A stretch of 64,000 nucleotides of DNA from Marinobacter sp. SS21 (GCF_028369065.1 NZ_JAQNDA010000010.1:97529-161528); one strand, 5' to 3'. Counted from the first letter of the stretch, positions 34,544 through 45,137 are shown. Translations and numbers: made by a program. The notes: generated by a model from the sequence alone, not told the origin.

Positions 34544-34993
34544 GTGCGCCTGTTTTTGACCCTGTCGTTGACCCTGATACTCGCACTGCCTGCCTGCGCC
34601 CTGGCGGCCAACGACGCCCCGCTGGAAAGCCAGGACGCCCTGCATACCCAGACCTCGGCCTTTATGGCACGGGTACGGGCCAATAACATCGAAACGGCCT
34701 ACCAACTGCTGCGCCCCTACCTGGGCGTTGCGACCGCGCCCTATGACCAATCCGCCAGGGACGCGGTCGATTATTTCAAGCGAGTCACCGAGCGGGTCGG
34801 ACAGCCGTTGGCATCGTCCCATGTCCGAACCGAAACCATTGGCAATGATTTCTACCGCGAAACCTGGTTGCAGAAGTTCAACACCGCCGCCATCGCCTGG
34901 TCGTTTACGTTTTACCGCCCACAGGACAGCTGGAAACTGGTGGGAATCAGCCATACCACGGATATTGAATCGCTGTATCACAGCGACCAATAG
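34544..34993 (+). CDS. Secreted DUF4019-type protein
   Basis: A 149-residue protein from GTG at 34544, or 154 from ATG at 34529; the GTG has GGAGA 9 nt upstream and gives a cleaner signal peptide (MRLFLTLSLTLILALPACAL-AAND). The mature part (TSAFMARVRANNIETAYQLL, ETWLQKFNTAAIAWSFTFYR, WKLVGISH) resembles DUF4019, a small periplasmic NTF2-like family with unknown function. It stands alone between the kinase gene and the suf promoter region. Confidence 0.7.
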   Translation: MRLFLTLSLTLILALPACALAANDAPLESQDALHTQTSAFMARVRANNIETAYQLLRPYLGVATAPYDQSARDAVDYFKRVTERVGQPLASSHVRTETIGNDFYRETWLQKFNTAAIAWSFTFYRPQDSWKLVGISHTTDIESLYHSDQ

Positions 34994-35074
34994 CTGAGCC
35001 TCGCCCTTGGTGCCCGCCCCCATTGATTACGCTATAATCGCCCGGCGCCAAAGCCCCCGAGCAGCGGGACAATA

Positions 35075-35107
35075 ATACCTGACTAATTTGGTCTGATATT
35101 GTACAAT
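35075..35107 (+). promoter_or_regulatory. suf promoter overlapped by an IscR type 1 site
   Basis: Bases 35075-35099 fit the 25-nt IscR type 1 consensus (ATASYYGACTRWWWYAGTCRRSTAT) at 22 positions; the core halves are ATACCTGACT and GGTCTGATAT. The same bases hold a -35 (CTGACT, 35079-35084) and the -10 TACAAT follows at 35102-35107 with a 17-nt spacer. Holo-IscR bound here would block the promoter. The leader from about 35114 to 35349 shows no gene. Confidence 0.78.
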
Positions 35108-35349
35108 CACTCGCCAGAGGATTGGCTTTCCCTGCTTTTTTCAATATCCAGGCAGGCTTAGCGCAGCTGCAAGACGACAGGAACCCCGTCACCCAACAAT
35201 CGACTGCACGGCGAAGACAGCCAGAGCACACCGGCTGAACGACCACTGCGGCACTCAAACTGATGACATCCGCCGATACCGCGTCCAGGTCCGGTATCCG
35301 CCACCCGGGCCGAGAGGCCCCTGATGAGAAAGAATACGGAGCGACGATC

Positions 35350-36798
<1,449 letters not shown>

Positions 36799-36876
36799 GC
36801 CCCGGACGGTTCGGCGGACCCAGGTCCGCCTGCGGAAACAGAATTCAGACAGATTTAACGAGAGAGAATCCGACGC

Positions 36877-37647
36877 ATGCTGAGCATCAAGAACCTGCAC
36901 GCTTCCGTTGAGGGCAAAGAGATCCTCAAGGGTATCAACCTGGAGATCAAACCCGGCGAAGTCCACGCCATCATGGGCCCCAACGGTTCCGGCAAGAGCA
37001 CCCTGTCCCAGGTCCTGGCCGGTAACGACGCCTACGAGGTCACCTCCGGCGAGATCCTGTTCAACGGCGAAGACCTGCTGGCACTGGAAACCGAAGAACG
37101 CGCCCGTGAAGGCATCTTCCTGGCGTTCCAGTACCCGGTGGAGATTCCCGGCGTCAGCAACCTGCAGTTCCTGCGTACCGCGGTCAATGCCATGCGCAAG
37201 CACCAGGGGCAGGAGGAAATGAACGCCGCCGAATTCATGAAACTGGCCAGACAGGTGTCCAAGCAGGTCGACCTGAACCCGGATTTCCTCAAGCGCGGCG
37301 TCAATGAAGGCTTCTCCGGCGGCGAGAAGAAGCGCAACGAGGTGATGCAGGCCCTGCTGCTGCAGCCCAAGCTGGCGATTCTCGACGAGACCGACTCCGG
37401 CCTCGACATCGACGCCCTCAAGGTGGCCTCCGATGGCGTCAACGCCCTGCGCTCCGACGACCGTGCGATCCTGATGGTGACCCACTACCAGCGCCTGCTG
37501 AATTACATCGTACCGGATCAGGTGCACGTACTCGCCGGCGGTCGGATCATCAAGTCCGGTGGTCGCGAGCTGGCCCTGGAACTGGAAGAGAAGGGTTACG
37601 GCTGGCTGGGCGTCAAAGATGAAGACGAAGCCCAGGTGGCCGGCTAA
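36877..37647 (+). CDS. sufC: SufC, ABC-type ATPase of the SufBCD complex
   Basis: A 256-residue soluble ATPase: Walker A GPNGSGKSTL, Q-loop FLAFQYPVEIPGVSN, signature NEGFSGGEKKRNEVMQALLL, Walker B LAILDETDSGLDIDAL (with the SufC-typical ETDSGLDI), and the H-loop TH-Y-Q-R-L-L. It drives conformational change of SufB-SufD. It follows sufB after 78 nt and precedes sufD by 12 nt. Confidence 0.95.
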   Translation: MLSIKNLHASVEGKEILKGINLEIKPGEVHAIMGPNGSGKSTLSQVLAGNDAYEVTSGEILFNGEDLLALETEERAREGIFLAFQYPVEIPGVSNLQFLRTAVNAMRKHQGQEEMNAAEFMKLARQVSKQVDLNPDFLKRGVNEGFSGGEKKRNEVMQALLLQPKLAILDETDSGLDIDALKVASDGVNALRSDDRAILMVTHYQRLLNYIVPDQVHVLAGGRIIKSGGRELALELEEKGYGWLGVKDEDEAQVAG

Positions 37648-37659
37648 GGGAGAGCAGGA

Positions 37660-38946
37660 ATGAAACCAGCACCGACCCTATCCAGCGCGTTTCTGACCCC
37701 GACCGGACAGTCGCTGCCCCAGCCGCTGCTCGACCTGCGAGCTCAGCGTGGCACGGCCCTGACCGACATGCCGCTGCCGACCCGCAAGACCGAGAACTGG
37801 AAATACTCCAGTCGCTATCTGCAACTGACCGAGGCCCTCGCCGGCACCCTGCCCGCCGCCGGCAAGAGCGGCAGCGCCCTGGCGGTATCCGGCTACCACG
37901 TGGTGTTCCACAACGGCATCATGGTGCCCGAGGCCAGCGACTACCCCGATGTGGATGGCATCGAGATCAAGCGATTCGCCGATCTCGACGACGATGAGGC
38001 CCGTGAACTGGCCGAGCGCCTGGACAACACCCTCGACGCCGAGGCGGTGCAGCTGGCGCGGCTGAATTCGGCCCGTTTCGAGGACGGCCTGCTGATCCGA
38101 CTGGCGCCCAACGCGGTACTGGACCAGCCGCTGTTCGTCATCAGCGAAACCGACGCCCACTGCAGTGGCTCGGCCTATCCGCGCATTTATCTGGATGCCG
38201 GTCGCCACAGCCAGATTACGGTGGTGGAGGAATACATCTCCCACGGTGACGAACCGGCCATGGTCAACGCGGTCACCGAGTTCACCCTGGCCGACGGCGC
38301 CCAGGTCACCAATGTTCGGCTGTCCGCCGAGGGTGAGAACGTGCAGCACATCGGTGCCACAGGCGTACGCCAGGGTGCCCACTCGCGCTTTGACAGTCAC
38401 TGCGTCGGCTTCGGCGGCCCCATGCGTCGCCACGACCTCCAGGTGCGCCTGGAGCAATCCGGTGCCAATTGCCGCCTCAACGGCGTGGTGGTCACCCAGG
38501 GCAAGCAGCATTACGACAACCACACGGTGATCGAGCATGTGGCTCCCCACTGCGAGAGCGAGGAGACCTACCGCAACATCGCCGCCGACCAGTCCCATGC
38601 CGTGTTCAACGGCCGCATCCACATTCACCAGGATGCCCAGAAGTCCAACGCCAATATGAGCAACAAGAACCTGCTGCTCTCTACCGGCGCGGAAATCGAC
38701 ACCAAGCCCGAGCTCGAAATCTACGCGGACGACGTCAAGTGCGCCCACGGCGCCACCATTGGCCAGCTCGACGAAACCTCAATCTTCTACCTGGTGTCCC
38801 GCGGCATCGATCGCCGCAACGCCCGTACCCTGCTGACCATGGCGTTTATTAATGAATTGATTTCACAGATTCCTGTCGAATCAGTACGGGCGACAGCCCA
38901 GGCGCGGCTCAATCACTTTATCGACCAGACGTTTACAGAGGCCTGA
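37660..38946 (+). CDS. sufD: SufD, SufB partner in the SufBCD complex
   Basis: A 428-residue SufD: N-terminal PLPTRKTENWKYSSRYLQLT, central parallel beta-helix repeats (TVVEEYISHGDE, VTEFTLADGAQVTNV), the QDAQKSNANMSNKNLLLSTG motif and the C-terminal CAHGATIGQLDETSIFYLVS with RGIDR. The His in the CAHGAT motif is conserved for cluster assembly. It supports iron acquisition and scaffold formation with SufB and SufC. Confidence 0.93.
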   Translation: MKPAPTLSSAFLTPTGQSLPQPLLDLRAQRGTALTDMPLPTRKTENWKYSSRYLQLTEALAGTLPAAGKSGSALAVSGYHVVFHNGIMVPEASDYPDVDGIEIKRFADLDDDEARELAERLDNTLDAEAVQLARLNSARFEDGLLIRLAPNAVLDQPLFVISETDAHCSGSAYPRIYLDAGRHSQITVVEEYISHGDEPAMVNAVTEFTLADGAQVTNVRLSAEGENVQHIGATGVRQGAHSRFDSHCVGFGGPMRRHDLQVRLEQSGANCRLNGVVVTQGKQHYDNHTVIEHVAPHCESEETYRNIAADQSHAVFNGRIHIHQDAQKSNANMSNKNLLLSTGAEIDTKPELEIYADDVKCAHGATIGQLDETSIFYLVSRGIDRRNARTLLTMAFINELISQIPVESVRATAQARLNHFIDQTFTEA

Positions 38947-38951
38947 GCGGT

Positions 38952-40232
38952 ATGACTGACCTTTCCATGGCACATTCTTCAGGACAACAGACTTCAGAAC
39001 ACCTGCCGGCGGCGGCGCCGCTGGATGTGGCGGCCATTCGCCGGGACTTTCCCATTCTCGAGCAGAAAGTGAATGGCAAGTCCCTGGTGTACCTGGACAA
39101 CGGCGCTTCGGCCCAAAAGCCCCAGGTCGTTCTGGAAGCCATGGATCGCTACTACCGCGAGCAGCACTCCAATGTCCACCGCGGCGCCCACACCCTGGGT
39201 GACCGCGCCACCGCCGCCTTCGAGGGCGCACGGGAAACCGTGCGCGCCTTCCTCAACGCCGCCAGTACCCGGGAAATCGTCTGGACGCGGGGAACCACCG
39301 AGGCCATCAACCTGGTGGCTAACGGACTGACCGCCAAGCTGTCCGCCGGTGACGAGATCCTGATCAGCCACATGGAGCATCACGCCAATATCGTGCCCTG
39401 GCAGATGCTGGCCGAACGCTCCGGCGCCACCCTGAAAGTGATCGCGGTGACGCCCGAAGGCGAGCTGGACCTGGACAGCTTCGATCAGCAGCTGAGCGAA
39501 CGCACCCGTATTCTGGCCGTCACTCACGTTTCTAACGTACTCGGCACGGTCAACCCGGTGGCCGAGCTGGTGGCCAAGGCCAAGGCGGTGGGCGCCCTGA
39601 CCCTGCTGGATGGCGCCCAGGCGGTGCCTCATTACCGGCCGGACGTGCAGGCGCTGGGTTGCGACTTTTACGTGTTCTCCTCCCACAAGCTGTTCGGACC
39701 GACCGGCATCGGCGTGTTGTACGGCCGTGAGCAGTTATTGGAGGAGCTACCGCCCTATCAGTTCGGCGGCGAGATGATCGAGCGGGTATCGTTCGCGAAA
39801 ACCACCTGGAACACTCTGCCCTACAAATTTGAGGCCGGCACACCGGCCATCGCCGAGGCGGTGGGTCTGGGCGCGGCCATCGACTACCTCAACGGCCTTG
39901 ATCGCCGAGCCATCGAGGCCGCCGAGCAAACGCTGCTGGCCAAAGCCAATGGCCTGGTGGATTCGATCCCGGGCATGGCGGTGATTGGCACCGCCCGTCA
40001 CAAGGTGCCGGTGATGTCGTTCAAGATCGACGGCTTGCACCCCAGCGACATCGGCACCCTGCTGGACCAGCAGGGCATCGCCATCCGCACGGGCCACCAT
40101 TGCGCCATGCCATTGATGGACTTCTATGGGGTTCCCGGTACAGCCAGGGCGTCGTTCGCGTTTTACAATACCCTTGAGGAGGTGGACCAACTGTTCGCCG
40201 CCTTGCAAAAAATTCAGCGTCTGTTTGTCTGA
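38952..40232 (+). CDS. sufS: SufS cysteine desulfurase
   Basis: A 426-residue group II cysteine desulfurase. The PLP lysine is K246 in FSSHKLFGPTGIG, and the persulfide Cys is C384 in RTGHHCAMPLM, with the short-loop form typical of SufS. It takes sulfur from cysteine and passes it to SufE. It starts 5 nt after the sufD stop. About 20 residues ahead of the fold (MTDLSMAHSSGQQTSEHLPA) are longer than usual, and an internal ATG at 38967 is an alternative start. Confidence 0.94.
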   Translation: MTDLSMAHSSGQQTSEHLPAAAPLDVAAIRRDFPILEQKVNGKSLVYLDNGASAQKPQVVLEAMDRYYREQHSNVHRGAHTLGDRATAAFEGARETVRAFLNAASTREIVWTRGTTEAINLVANGLTAKLSAGDEILISHMEHHANIVPWQMLAERSGATLKVIAVTPEGELDLDSFDQQLSERTRILAVTHVSNVLGTVNPVAELVAKAKAVGALTLLDGAQAVPHYRPDVQALGCDFYVFSSHKLFGPTGIGVLYGREQLLEELPPYQFGGEMIERVSFAKTTWNTLPYKFEAGTPAIAEAVGLGAAIDYLNGLDRRAIEAAEQTLLAKANGLVDSIPGMAVIGTARHKVPVMSFKIDGLHPSDIGTLLDQQGIAIRTGHHCAMPLMDFYGVPGTARASFAFYNTLEEVDQLFAALQKIQRLFV

Positions 40233-40245
40233 TGAAGGTGAATGC

Positions 40246-40599
40246 ATGACAGCCGAAACGTTTACCCCCACCGTGGGCGTGACCATGACGCCGAGCGCGG
40301 TGTCCCATGTTCGCAAGCAGCTGGCGAAAAAGCCCGAGGCCAAAGGCATCCGGCTGGCCATCCGGAAAAGCGGCTGCTCCGGGTTCAAATACGAGACCCA
40401 GTGGGTAGAGAGCCCCGAGGTGGATGACGACATCTTCACCGTTGATGGTGTCGACATCTTCGTCAAGCATGAACACCTGCCCATGGTGAACGGCACCGAG
40501 ATCGACTTCATCACCCAGGGTGTCAACTCCCTGTTTCAGTTCCGCAACCCCAACGCCACGGCAGAGTGTGGTTGCGGCGAAAGTTTCACGGTTACCTGA
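40246..40599 (+). CDS. sufA: A-type Fe-S carrier protein
   Basis: A 117-residue A-type carrier with the three conserved cysteines C44 (KSGCSGFKY), C108 and C110 (AECGCGESF). It takes clusters from SufBCD and passes them to apo-enzymes. The frame is open upstream inside sufS; ATG at 40246, 13 nt after the sufS stop and with GAAGGTGAATGC-type Shine-Dalgarno sequence, is the sensible start. In this operon it lies after sufS, unlike the E. coli order where sufA comes first. Confidence 0.9.
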   Translation: MTAETFTPTVGVTMTPSAVSHVRKQLAKKPEAKGIRLAIRKSGCSGFKYETQWVESPEVDDDIFTVDGVDIFVKHEHLPMVNGTEIDFITQGVNSLFQFRNPNATAECGCGESFTVT

Positions 40600-40660
40600 A
40601 CGCCCTCGGCACCAGGCAACCGCTAATCGGCAACGACAGCTAAACGAGGTCATCCAGCGC

Positions 40661-41203
40661 ATGCAAGAACGGGAAGTGGTGCTCACCAAGCGCGAGGTGG
40701 AAGCCCGACTGGTCCCCGCCGGCACCGAAATCATGATTCCGGCGGATACCTTTGTGACCATCACCCAGTCGCTGGGGGGAAGCTTCACCGTGGCGGTGAA
40801 CGGCAACCTGGCCCGCATCGAGGGCCACGACGCCGACGCCCTCGGCAAGCAACCGCTGCAGAGCAGCTTCGACACGCCGGAAGACGGCAGCGTCAACGAG
40901 AACCAGGTGTGGGAAGCGCTGCGTAACTGCTACGACCCGGAAATTCCCGTTAACGTGGTGGAGCTGGGACTGATCTACGAATGCAACGTGATGAACGGCA
41001 CGCCGGAAGGTAATCACGTTTACATCAAGATGACCTTGACCGCCGCCGGCTGCGGTATGGGCCCGGTCATCACCGAAGACGTCAAACGCAAGGTGGAGCA
41101 TGTCCCCCATGTGGACAAGGTCACGGTCGAGCTGACCTTTGATCCGCCCTGGAACAACGATATGCTGAGCGATGAAGCCAAGCTCGAACTGGGAATGCTG
41201 TAA
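40661..41203 (+). CDS. sufT: SufT, DUF59-domain Fe-S maturation factor
   Basis: A 180-residue protein. Residues about 1-80 are an extra N-terminal domain (VVLTKREVEARLVPAGTEIM, ADTFVTITQSLGGSFTV), followed by a MIP18/DUF59 domain (VWEALRNCYDPEIPVNVVEL, GLIYECNV, MTLTAAGCGMGPVI, VELTFDPPWNNDML). This two-part layout is the known SufT form, an auxiliary factor for maturing Fe-S proteins such as aconitase and lipoate synthase. The Cys residues in AAGCGMG are conserved. It directly abuts sufE. Confidence 0.9.
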   Translation: MQEREVVLTKREVEARLVPAGTEIMIPADTFVTITQSLGGSFTVAVNGNLARIEGHDADALGKQPLQSSFDTPEDGSVNENQVWEALRNCYDPEIPVNVVELGLIYECNVMNGTPEGNHVYIKMTLTAAGCGMGPVITEDVKRKVEHVPHVDKVTVELTFDPPWNNDMLSDEAKLELGML

Positions 41204-41662
41204 ATGACCGCCACCGAACAACAGTTCCGCGACAACCCCCTGGGCAAGGACGTCACCCTGGAGGACGTTTTCGACGCCTTTGAGTTCCTGGACGACTGGG
41301 AAGAGCGCTACGCCTACATCATCGATCTGGGCAAACAGCTGCCGGCATTCCCGGAAGCCGAGAAAGTCGAGGAAAACTACGTCCATGGCTGCCAAAGCCA
41401 GGTCTGGCTGATCCACCACCAGGACGACAGCGATGGCAAGCTGTACCTGATGATCGAGTCCGACGCCATGATCGTCCGGGGCCTGGCCGCCATCATCCTG
41501 GTGGCGCTGAACGGCAAGCAGCCCCGCGACCTGCTGACCACCGACATCGACGAGCTGTTCGAGCGGCTCGACCTGTTTCGGCACATTTCGCCAACCCGCG
41601 GCAACGGTCTGCGGGCGATGATCGGCAAGATTCGCGACATCGCCGCCCGCGAGGCCGCCTAG
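41204..41662 (+). CDS. sufE: SufE sulfur acceptor
   Basis: A 152-residue SufE/CsdE family protein. The sulfur-accepting Cys is C63 in VHGCQSQVWL; FEFLDDWEERYAYIIDLGKQ and the C-terminal SPTRGNGLRAMIGKIRDIA are also typical. It takes the persulfide from SufS and hands it to SufB. ATG starts one base after the sufT stop, so they are coupled. It ends the suf operon. Confidence 0.94.
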   Translation: MTATEQQFRDNPLGKDVTLEDVFDAFEFLDDWEERYAYIIDLGKQLPAFPEAEKVEENYVHGCQSQVWLIHHQDDSDGKLYLMIESDAMIVRGLAAIILVALNGKQPRDLLTTDIDELFERLDLFRHISPTRGNGLRAMIGKIRDIAAREAA

Positions 41663-41711
41663 GCTTACCGCCGGCGTGAAGCCTCCCCCGGCCCCACGCG
41701 AGCGCGGCGCG

Positions 41712-42950
41712 CTACCAAACCACCGCCTGATCGCCGCGCTGAATATTCACCAGCGCACCGGTCATCGGCATCTCCCCGTTACTGAAATCCGGATGCACGC
41801 TGTTGATCGTCACTGACGCCTGACTGTCCTTCAGCTCCGGCGCTGCGCCCGGCGTATCGAAGTAGCTGTAGCTACGGTACAGATGCAGCTCATCCCCGGG
41901 GCGCAGGCCTGCGGTGGAGCCAGACGCCAGGGTGACCCGCCGACCCTCGACCCGGGTGACACGGGTGATGAAGGGCTGGCAGCGCACCGCAGCCGCAATC
42001 GCCGTGGCCATGTCATCCAGCACACCGGTAACCGCCTCGCCGTAGCCGGTGCGGTGGAATCCTTCGGAATCAAATCCAGCGGAACTGGCCGGGGCGGCGT
42101 CCCAAAGCCCGCGAGTGGCGTACCGACTCTGGTACACCGGCGCGCCACTGAAGCCGTCAAACACCATCAGGTCGGCGACGAACCGCCGGTGCCGATTGAC
42201 TACGCCCAAGCCGCGCTGGAGCCGGTCCAGCACCGACGACCCCCAGGCTTGCGGATCTTCCACCGCCACACTGCGGATGACACCCGCCACCACGAATTGG
42301 GCGTCCAGATCCCGGGCCAACGCCGATACGTTACTCAAGCGGTTGTCGAATGCCTGGGCCGTGGGTGCATTCACCGTATCCAGCATCAGTTGGGTGGTGG
42401 AAGCGCTCAGCACTTCCAGCCGCCCGGTCTGCTGCAAACGCGCCCTCAGCTGTTGCGGCAAGGTTTCGCCAGCGTCGTCAATGCCGCCAAGGACCGCCTG
42501 TTCCGGGGCCAGCAGCGGGAAACCGGCTACCGCCACCCGCTTTTTCAAACGCGCAGCCGTGCCAACCTCGCAGCTGGCGCTCTGGGACATGTCAGCGCGC
42601 AGGGTAACCCGCATCAGGTTGCCGACCTGGCGCTCGCTGAGAATTTCGATACTACGGGCCTGGGCCGAGGTCGCGACCACCAGTTCCGATTCGGTCACCA
42701 CACCGTTGGTGACGGTATCGCGGCTGTCGATGCGGGCCTCGTATTGCAGCGCCACGTCACGGAGGGCCGCACGCCGGGCTTCCTCACGGGCCAGCTCCAG
42801 GTTGCCCCCCTGAATCACCGCGTGTCCGGTGCCTTCCAGCACCACCGCCAGCGCCGCGACGGGCATCAATGCCAGCAACGCCAGGCCATGGAAAAACAGG
42901 CGACGGCCGTAGCGAGCCAACAGCAGTGAGCGCAGAGATATTCGCTTCAT
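41712..42950 (-). CDS. flgT: FlgT-like flagellar assembly protein
   Basis: A 412-residue exported protein with an N-terminal signal (LFFHGLALLALMPVAALA) and three parts that match FlgT: FlgT_N (LEGTGHAVIQGGNLELAREE, with AARRAALRDVA-type residues), FlgT_M (KRVAVAGFPLLAPEQAVLGG, QFVVAGVIRSVAVEDPQAWG) and FlgT_C (ITRVTRVEGRRVTLASGSTA, GLRPGDELHLYRSY). In Vibrio FlgT builds the H ring around the flagellar basal body in the periplasm. ATG at 42950 is chosen: it lies 4 nt after the flgP stop and directly before the signal peptide. No other flagellar gene is in view. Confidence 0.83.
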   Translation of the reverse strand: MKRISLRSLLLARYGRRLFFHGLALLALMPVAALAVVLEGTGHAVIQGGNLELAREEARRAALRDVALQYEARIDSRDTVTNGVVTESELVVATSAQARSIEILSERQVGNLMRVTLRADMSQSASCEVGTAARLKKRVAVAGFPLLAPEQAVLGGIDDAGETLPQQLRARLQQTGRLEVLSASTTQLMLDTVNAPTAQAFDNRLSNVSALARDLDAQFVVAGVIRSVAVEDPQAWGSSVLDRLQRGLGVVNRHRRFVADLMVFDGFSGAPVYQSRYATRGLWDAAPASSAGFDSEGFHRTGYGEAVTGVLDDMATAIAAAVRCQPFITRVTRVEGRRVTLASGSTAGLRPGDELHLYRSYSYFDTPGAAPELKDSQASVTINSVHPDFSNGEMPMTGALVNIQRGDQAVVW

Positions 42951-42954
42951 CCAT

Positions 42955-43506
42955 TCAATCCAGATAGTAGAGGGAGTCAACCGCACGGGTCTGAATATCA
43001 CCAGAGCGGTCGTTGCCCCTGGGCATGGGAATCGGGCAGTCACTTTGCAGCCGGTCATTGGAAGCCAGGGAAACACACTCCCGGAAGCGGGGTTCCAGTT
43101 TCAGCTCCATCACGGTTTCCACGACGCCATCGCTGTGCTCATTCACCGCCACCACCTTGGCGCCACGAATGTAGCTGTCGACATAGGTGCGGAAATTATC
43201 GTTGTTCAGCACGAAGTCACTCACGGTTGAACTGCCGAAGATCACCGTGCCGTAAACCCGTTCCGCCAGATTGCGGTAGGCGTCCAGTTTCGAGGCCCGA
43301 CGGGCAAGCAGGCGTGCGCGGGCATCGACACGGTCGCGGCTGACGTTCTGATAGGTACCATAGCCGTTTTCCCGAACCACAATCGCCTCCAGTTGCGGTT
43401 GCTCCGACACCTGCTGCTGTTTGTACTGGCCAGTTGGCGCGCAGCCCGCCACAACCCCGGCCAATACCGCCGCCACCAGCACCCGAGCCGCCCCCTGCGA
43501 AGTCAT
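42955..43506 (-). CDS. flgP: FlgP-like outer-membrane lipoprotein (LPP20 family)
   Basis: A 183-residue lipoprotein with lipobox LAGVVAGC near residues 15-22. The mature part (RARLLARRASKLDAYRNLAE, RVYGTVIFGSSTVSDF, YIRGAKVVAVNEHSDGVVET) is the LPP20/FlgP pattern. FlgP forms the outer-membrane disc of polar flagella in Vibrio and Campylobacter. The ATG at 43506 with GGGGAG upstream is preferred to the longer frame. It is co-directional with flgT; flgO, often the third member, is not next to them. Confidence 0.78.
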   Translation of the reverse strand: MTSQGAARVLVAAVLAGVVAGCAPTGQYKQQQVSEQPQLEAIVVRENGYGTYQNVSRDRVDARARLLARRASKLDAYRNLAERVYGTVIFGSSTVSDFVLNNDNFRTYVDSYIRGAKVVAVNEHSDGVVETVMELKLEPRFRECVSLASNDRLQSDCPIPMPRGNDRSGDIQTRAVDSLYYLD

Positions 43507-43847
43507 GTGCGTAATCTCCCCAAAAAATTCGATGATCTTGGCGCCACCATGAAAAATCCACGCCAAATCGCTTAACCCATTGTTTTTCAATAATACTGCA
43601 GCATTTTATTGATGCACCTCGGCGTGAAAGCGGCAAAGTTTCGCCTCCCGGCAGCCAGCCTTGCGAGACGCCTTAACAGATATGAAACATTCCGTTACCG
43701 CATTGCCGGTGATGCCTTCCAACATCTGGTTTACGCTGGCTTGACCTGTATCCATGCTTATGGATTCGGAACCCTGGCCTGAGATTGTTCGTCTTCACTA
43801 CACCATTATGAAGTGTTCCGGCCAAACCGATAGGAGTAACTGACCTT
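43507..43847. other. Divergent intergenic region between flgP and the TraF_2-type gene
   Basis: 341 nt without a gene that I can support. A TTGACC at 43741-43746 is followed by the perfect inverted repeat ATCCAT-GCTT-ATGGAT (43750-43765), which could be an operator of the plus-strand gene at 43848. On the minus side I found no convincing sigma-28 or sigma-54 promoter for flgP. Confidence 0.4.
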
Positions 43848-45092
43848 ATGACCGGTATCCGAATTTCACGCCTGGCCCTGGCCGTCGGGCTGACCGTTAC
43901 CAGCACCGCCTCGCTCGGCGCCCCCCAGGCGTTCCAGACCGCCCGCTCGTTTGCCATGGGCGGCACCGGCGTGGCGGTGGCCCATCCAGCCACGGCCAAC
44001 ATCGCCAACCCGGCGATGCTGGCCAACGGACACCACGACTGGGCCGACGACTTCGGCCTGATCCTGCCGTCGATCAACCTCCGCGCCGCCGATGAGGAAG
44101 AAGTGGTGGACCAGATTAACGACATTCAGGACACCCTCGATCAGCTGGAAAACAGCGACACCGTGGTGGAAGTCCAGGAAAATGCAGGACGACTGCGCGG
44201 GCAACTGGCGGCACTGAGTCGCGACACCGCCCGCATCGATGTGGGCGCTGGCCTCAGCCTGGCCATTCCCATGGAAACCATTTCCGTCGGCGTGTTCACC
44301 GACGGCAGCCTGCGGGTCACCACCCGCGGTAATGTCACCGCCAACGACCTGGCCATCCTCCAGGAAATCGAAGAAGACCTTGGCGAAGCCGCACTGGTGG
44401 CGTCCGGATTACGGGACGTGGAATCCGAACTCACCTCCGACGGCACCGTTATCGCCGCCTCCACGGCGGAAATTGGCATCAGCTTTGCCCGCGCCCTGGA
44501 GCTGGCCAACGGCAACAACCTGGCCCTGGGCATTTCGCCCAAGTACGTTCAGCTGCGCACCTTCGAGTATGTGCAGCGGGTGAGCAACTTCGATGACGAC
44601 GATTTTGACGCCGACGAAAACGAAACCGACGACAGCCAGTTCAACCTGGACCTGGGCGCCGCCTACCGGTTCGGCGAAGACCGCCAGTGGAACGCCGGCC
44701 TGGCGGTCAAGAACCTGCTCCCCATGGACCTGGAGTCCACCAGCGGCGCCGAACTGGAGATCGAACCGAAAATCTCCGCCGGCCTGGCGCACTTCGGCGA
44801 CTACCATGTGGTCACCGCGGAACTGGATCTCTCCGAACAAAAAGGCTTTGGTTTCAGTGACGATACCCGGTGGCTGGCCGTCGGCGCCGAGTTTGACGCC
44901 ATGCGCTACGCCCAGGTCAGGGTGGGCCTGCGCCACAACCTGGCCAGCGATGGCGACCATCGCGGTGTCGAGGAAAAAACCCAGTTCACCGCCGGCATCG
45001 GATTGGCGCCGTTCGGCGCGCACCTGGACATCGGCGCATTGATCAGCGACGCCGACCTCGGCGCCGCCATTGAACTGGGAGCGGCCTTCTAA
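43848..45092 (+). CDS. TraF_2-family exported beta-rich envelope protein
   Basis: A 414-residue protein with a signal peptide (IRISRLALAVGLTVTSTASLG-AP). The start of the mature part, FQTARSFAMGGTGVAVAHPA and TANIANPAMLAN, is the hallmark of the TraF_2 family, often named 'conjugal transfer protein TraF' although no conjugation genes lie here. A coiled-coil insert (residues about 80-130) and an acidic stretch (DDDDFDADENETDD near 246-260) are followed by many amphipathic strands ending in FELGAAF-like IELGAAF, typical of an outer-membrane barrel related to FadL/OmpP1. Role unknown. Confidence 0.75.
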   Translation: MTGIRISRLALAVGLTVTSTASLGAPQAFQTARSFAMGGTGVAVAHPATANIANPAMLANGHHDWADDFGLILPSINLRAADEEEVVDQINDIQDTLDQLENSDTVVEVQENAGRLRGQLAALSRDTARIDVGAGLSLAIPMETISVGVFTDGSLRVTTRGNVTANDLAILQEIEEDLGEAALVASGLRDVESELTSDGTVIAASTAEIGISFARALELANGNNLALGISPKYVQLRTFEYVQRVSNFDDDDFDADENETDDSQFNLDLGAAYRFGEDRQWNAGLAVKNLLPMDLESTSGAELEIEPKISAGLAHFGDYHVVTAELDLSEQKGFGFSDDTRWLAVGAEFDAMRYAQVRVGLRHNLASDGDHRGVEEKTQFTAGIGLAPFGAHLDIGALISDADLGAAIELGAAF

Positions 45093-45109
45093 CCGCCCCC
45101 GCTCGCCTG

Positions 45110-45137
45110 GATCATCCACCGCTCACGGTGGGTGATC
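45110..45137 (+). terminator. Hairpin after the TraF_2-type gene
   Basis: GATCATCCACCG and CGGTGGGTGATC pair around CTCA, a 12-bp stem with one G-U pair, 18 nt after the stop at 45092. No T-run follows, so it may act as a terminator only with help or as an mRNA 3' stabiliser. Confidence 0.5.

Noticed and set aside
43848..45092. Evidence of a conjugative element from the TraF-like name
   Set aside because: The TraF_2 family is an envelope protein family found in many chromosomes. No relaxase, coupling protein or other transfer gene is near.
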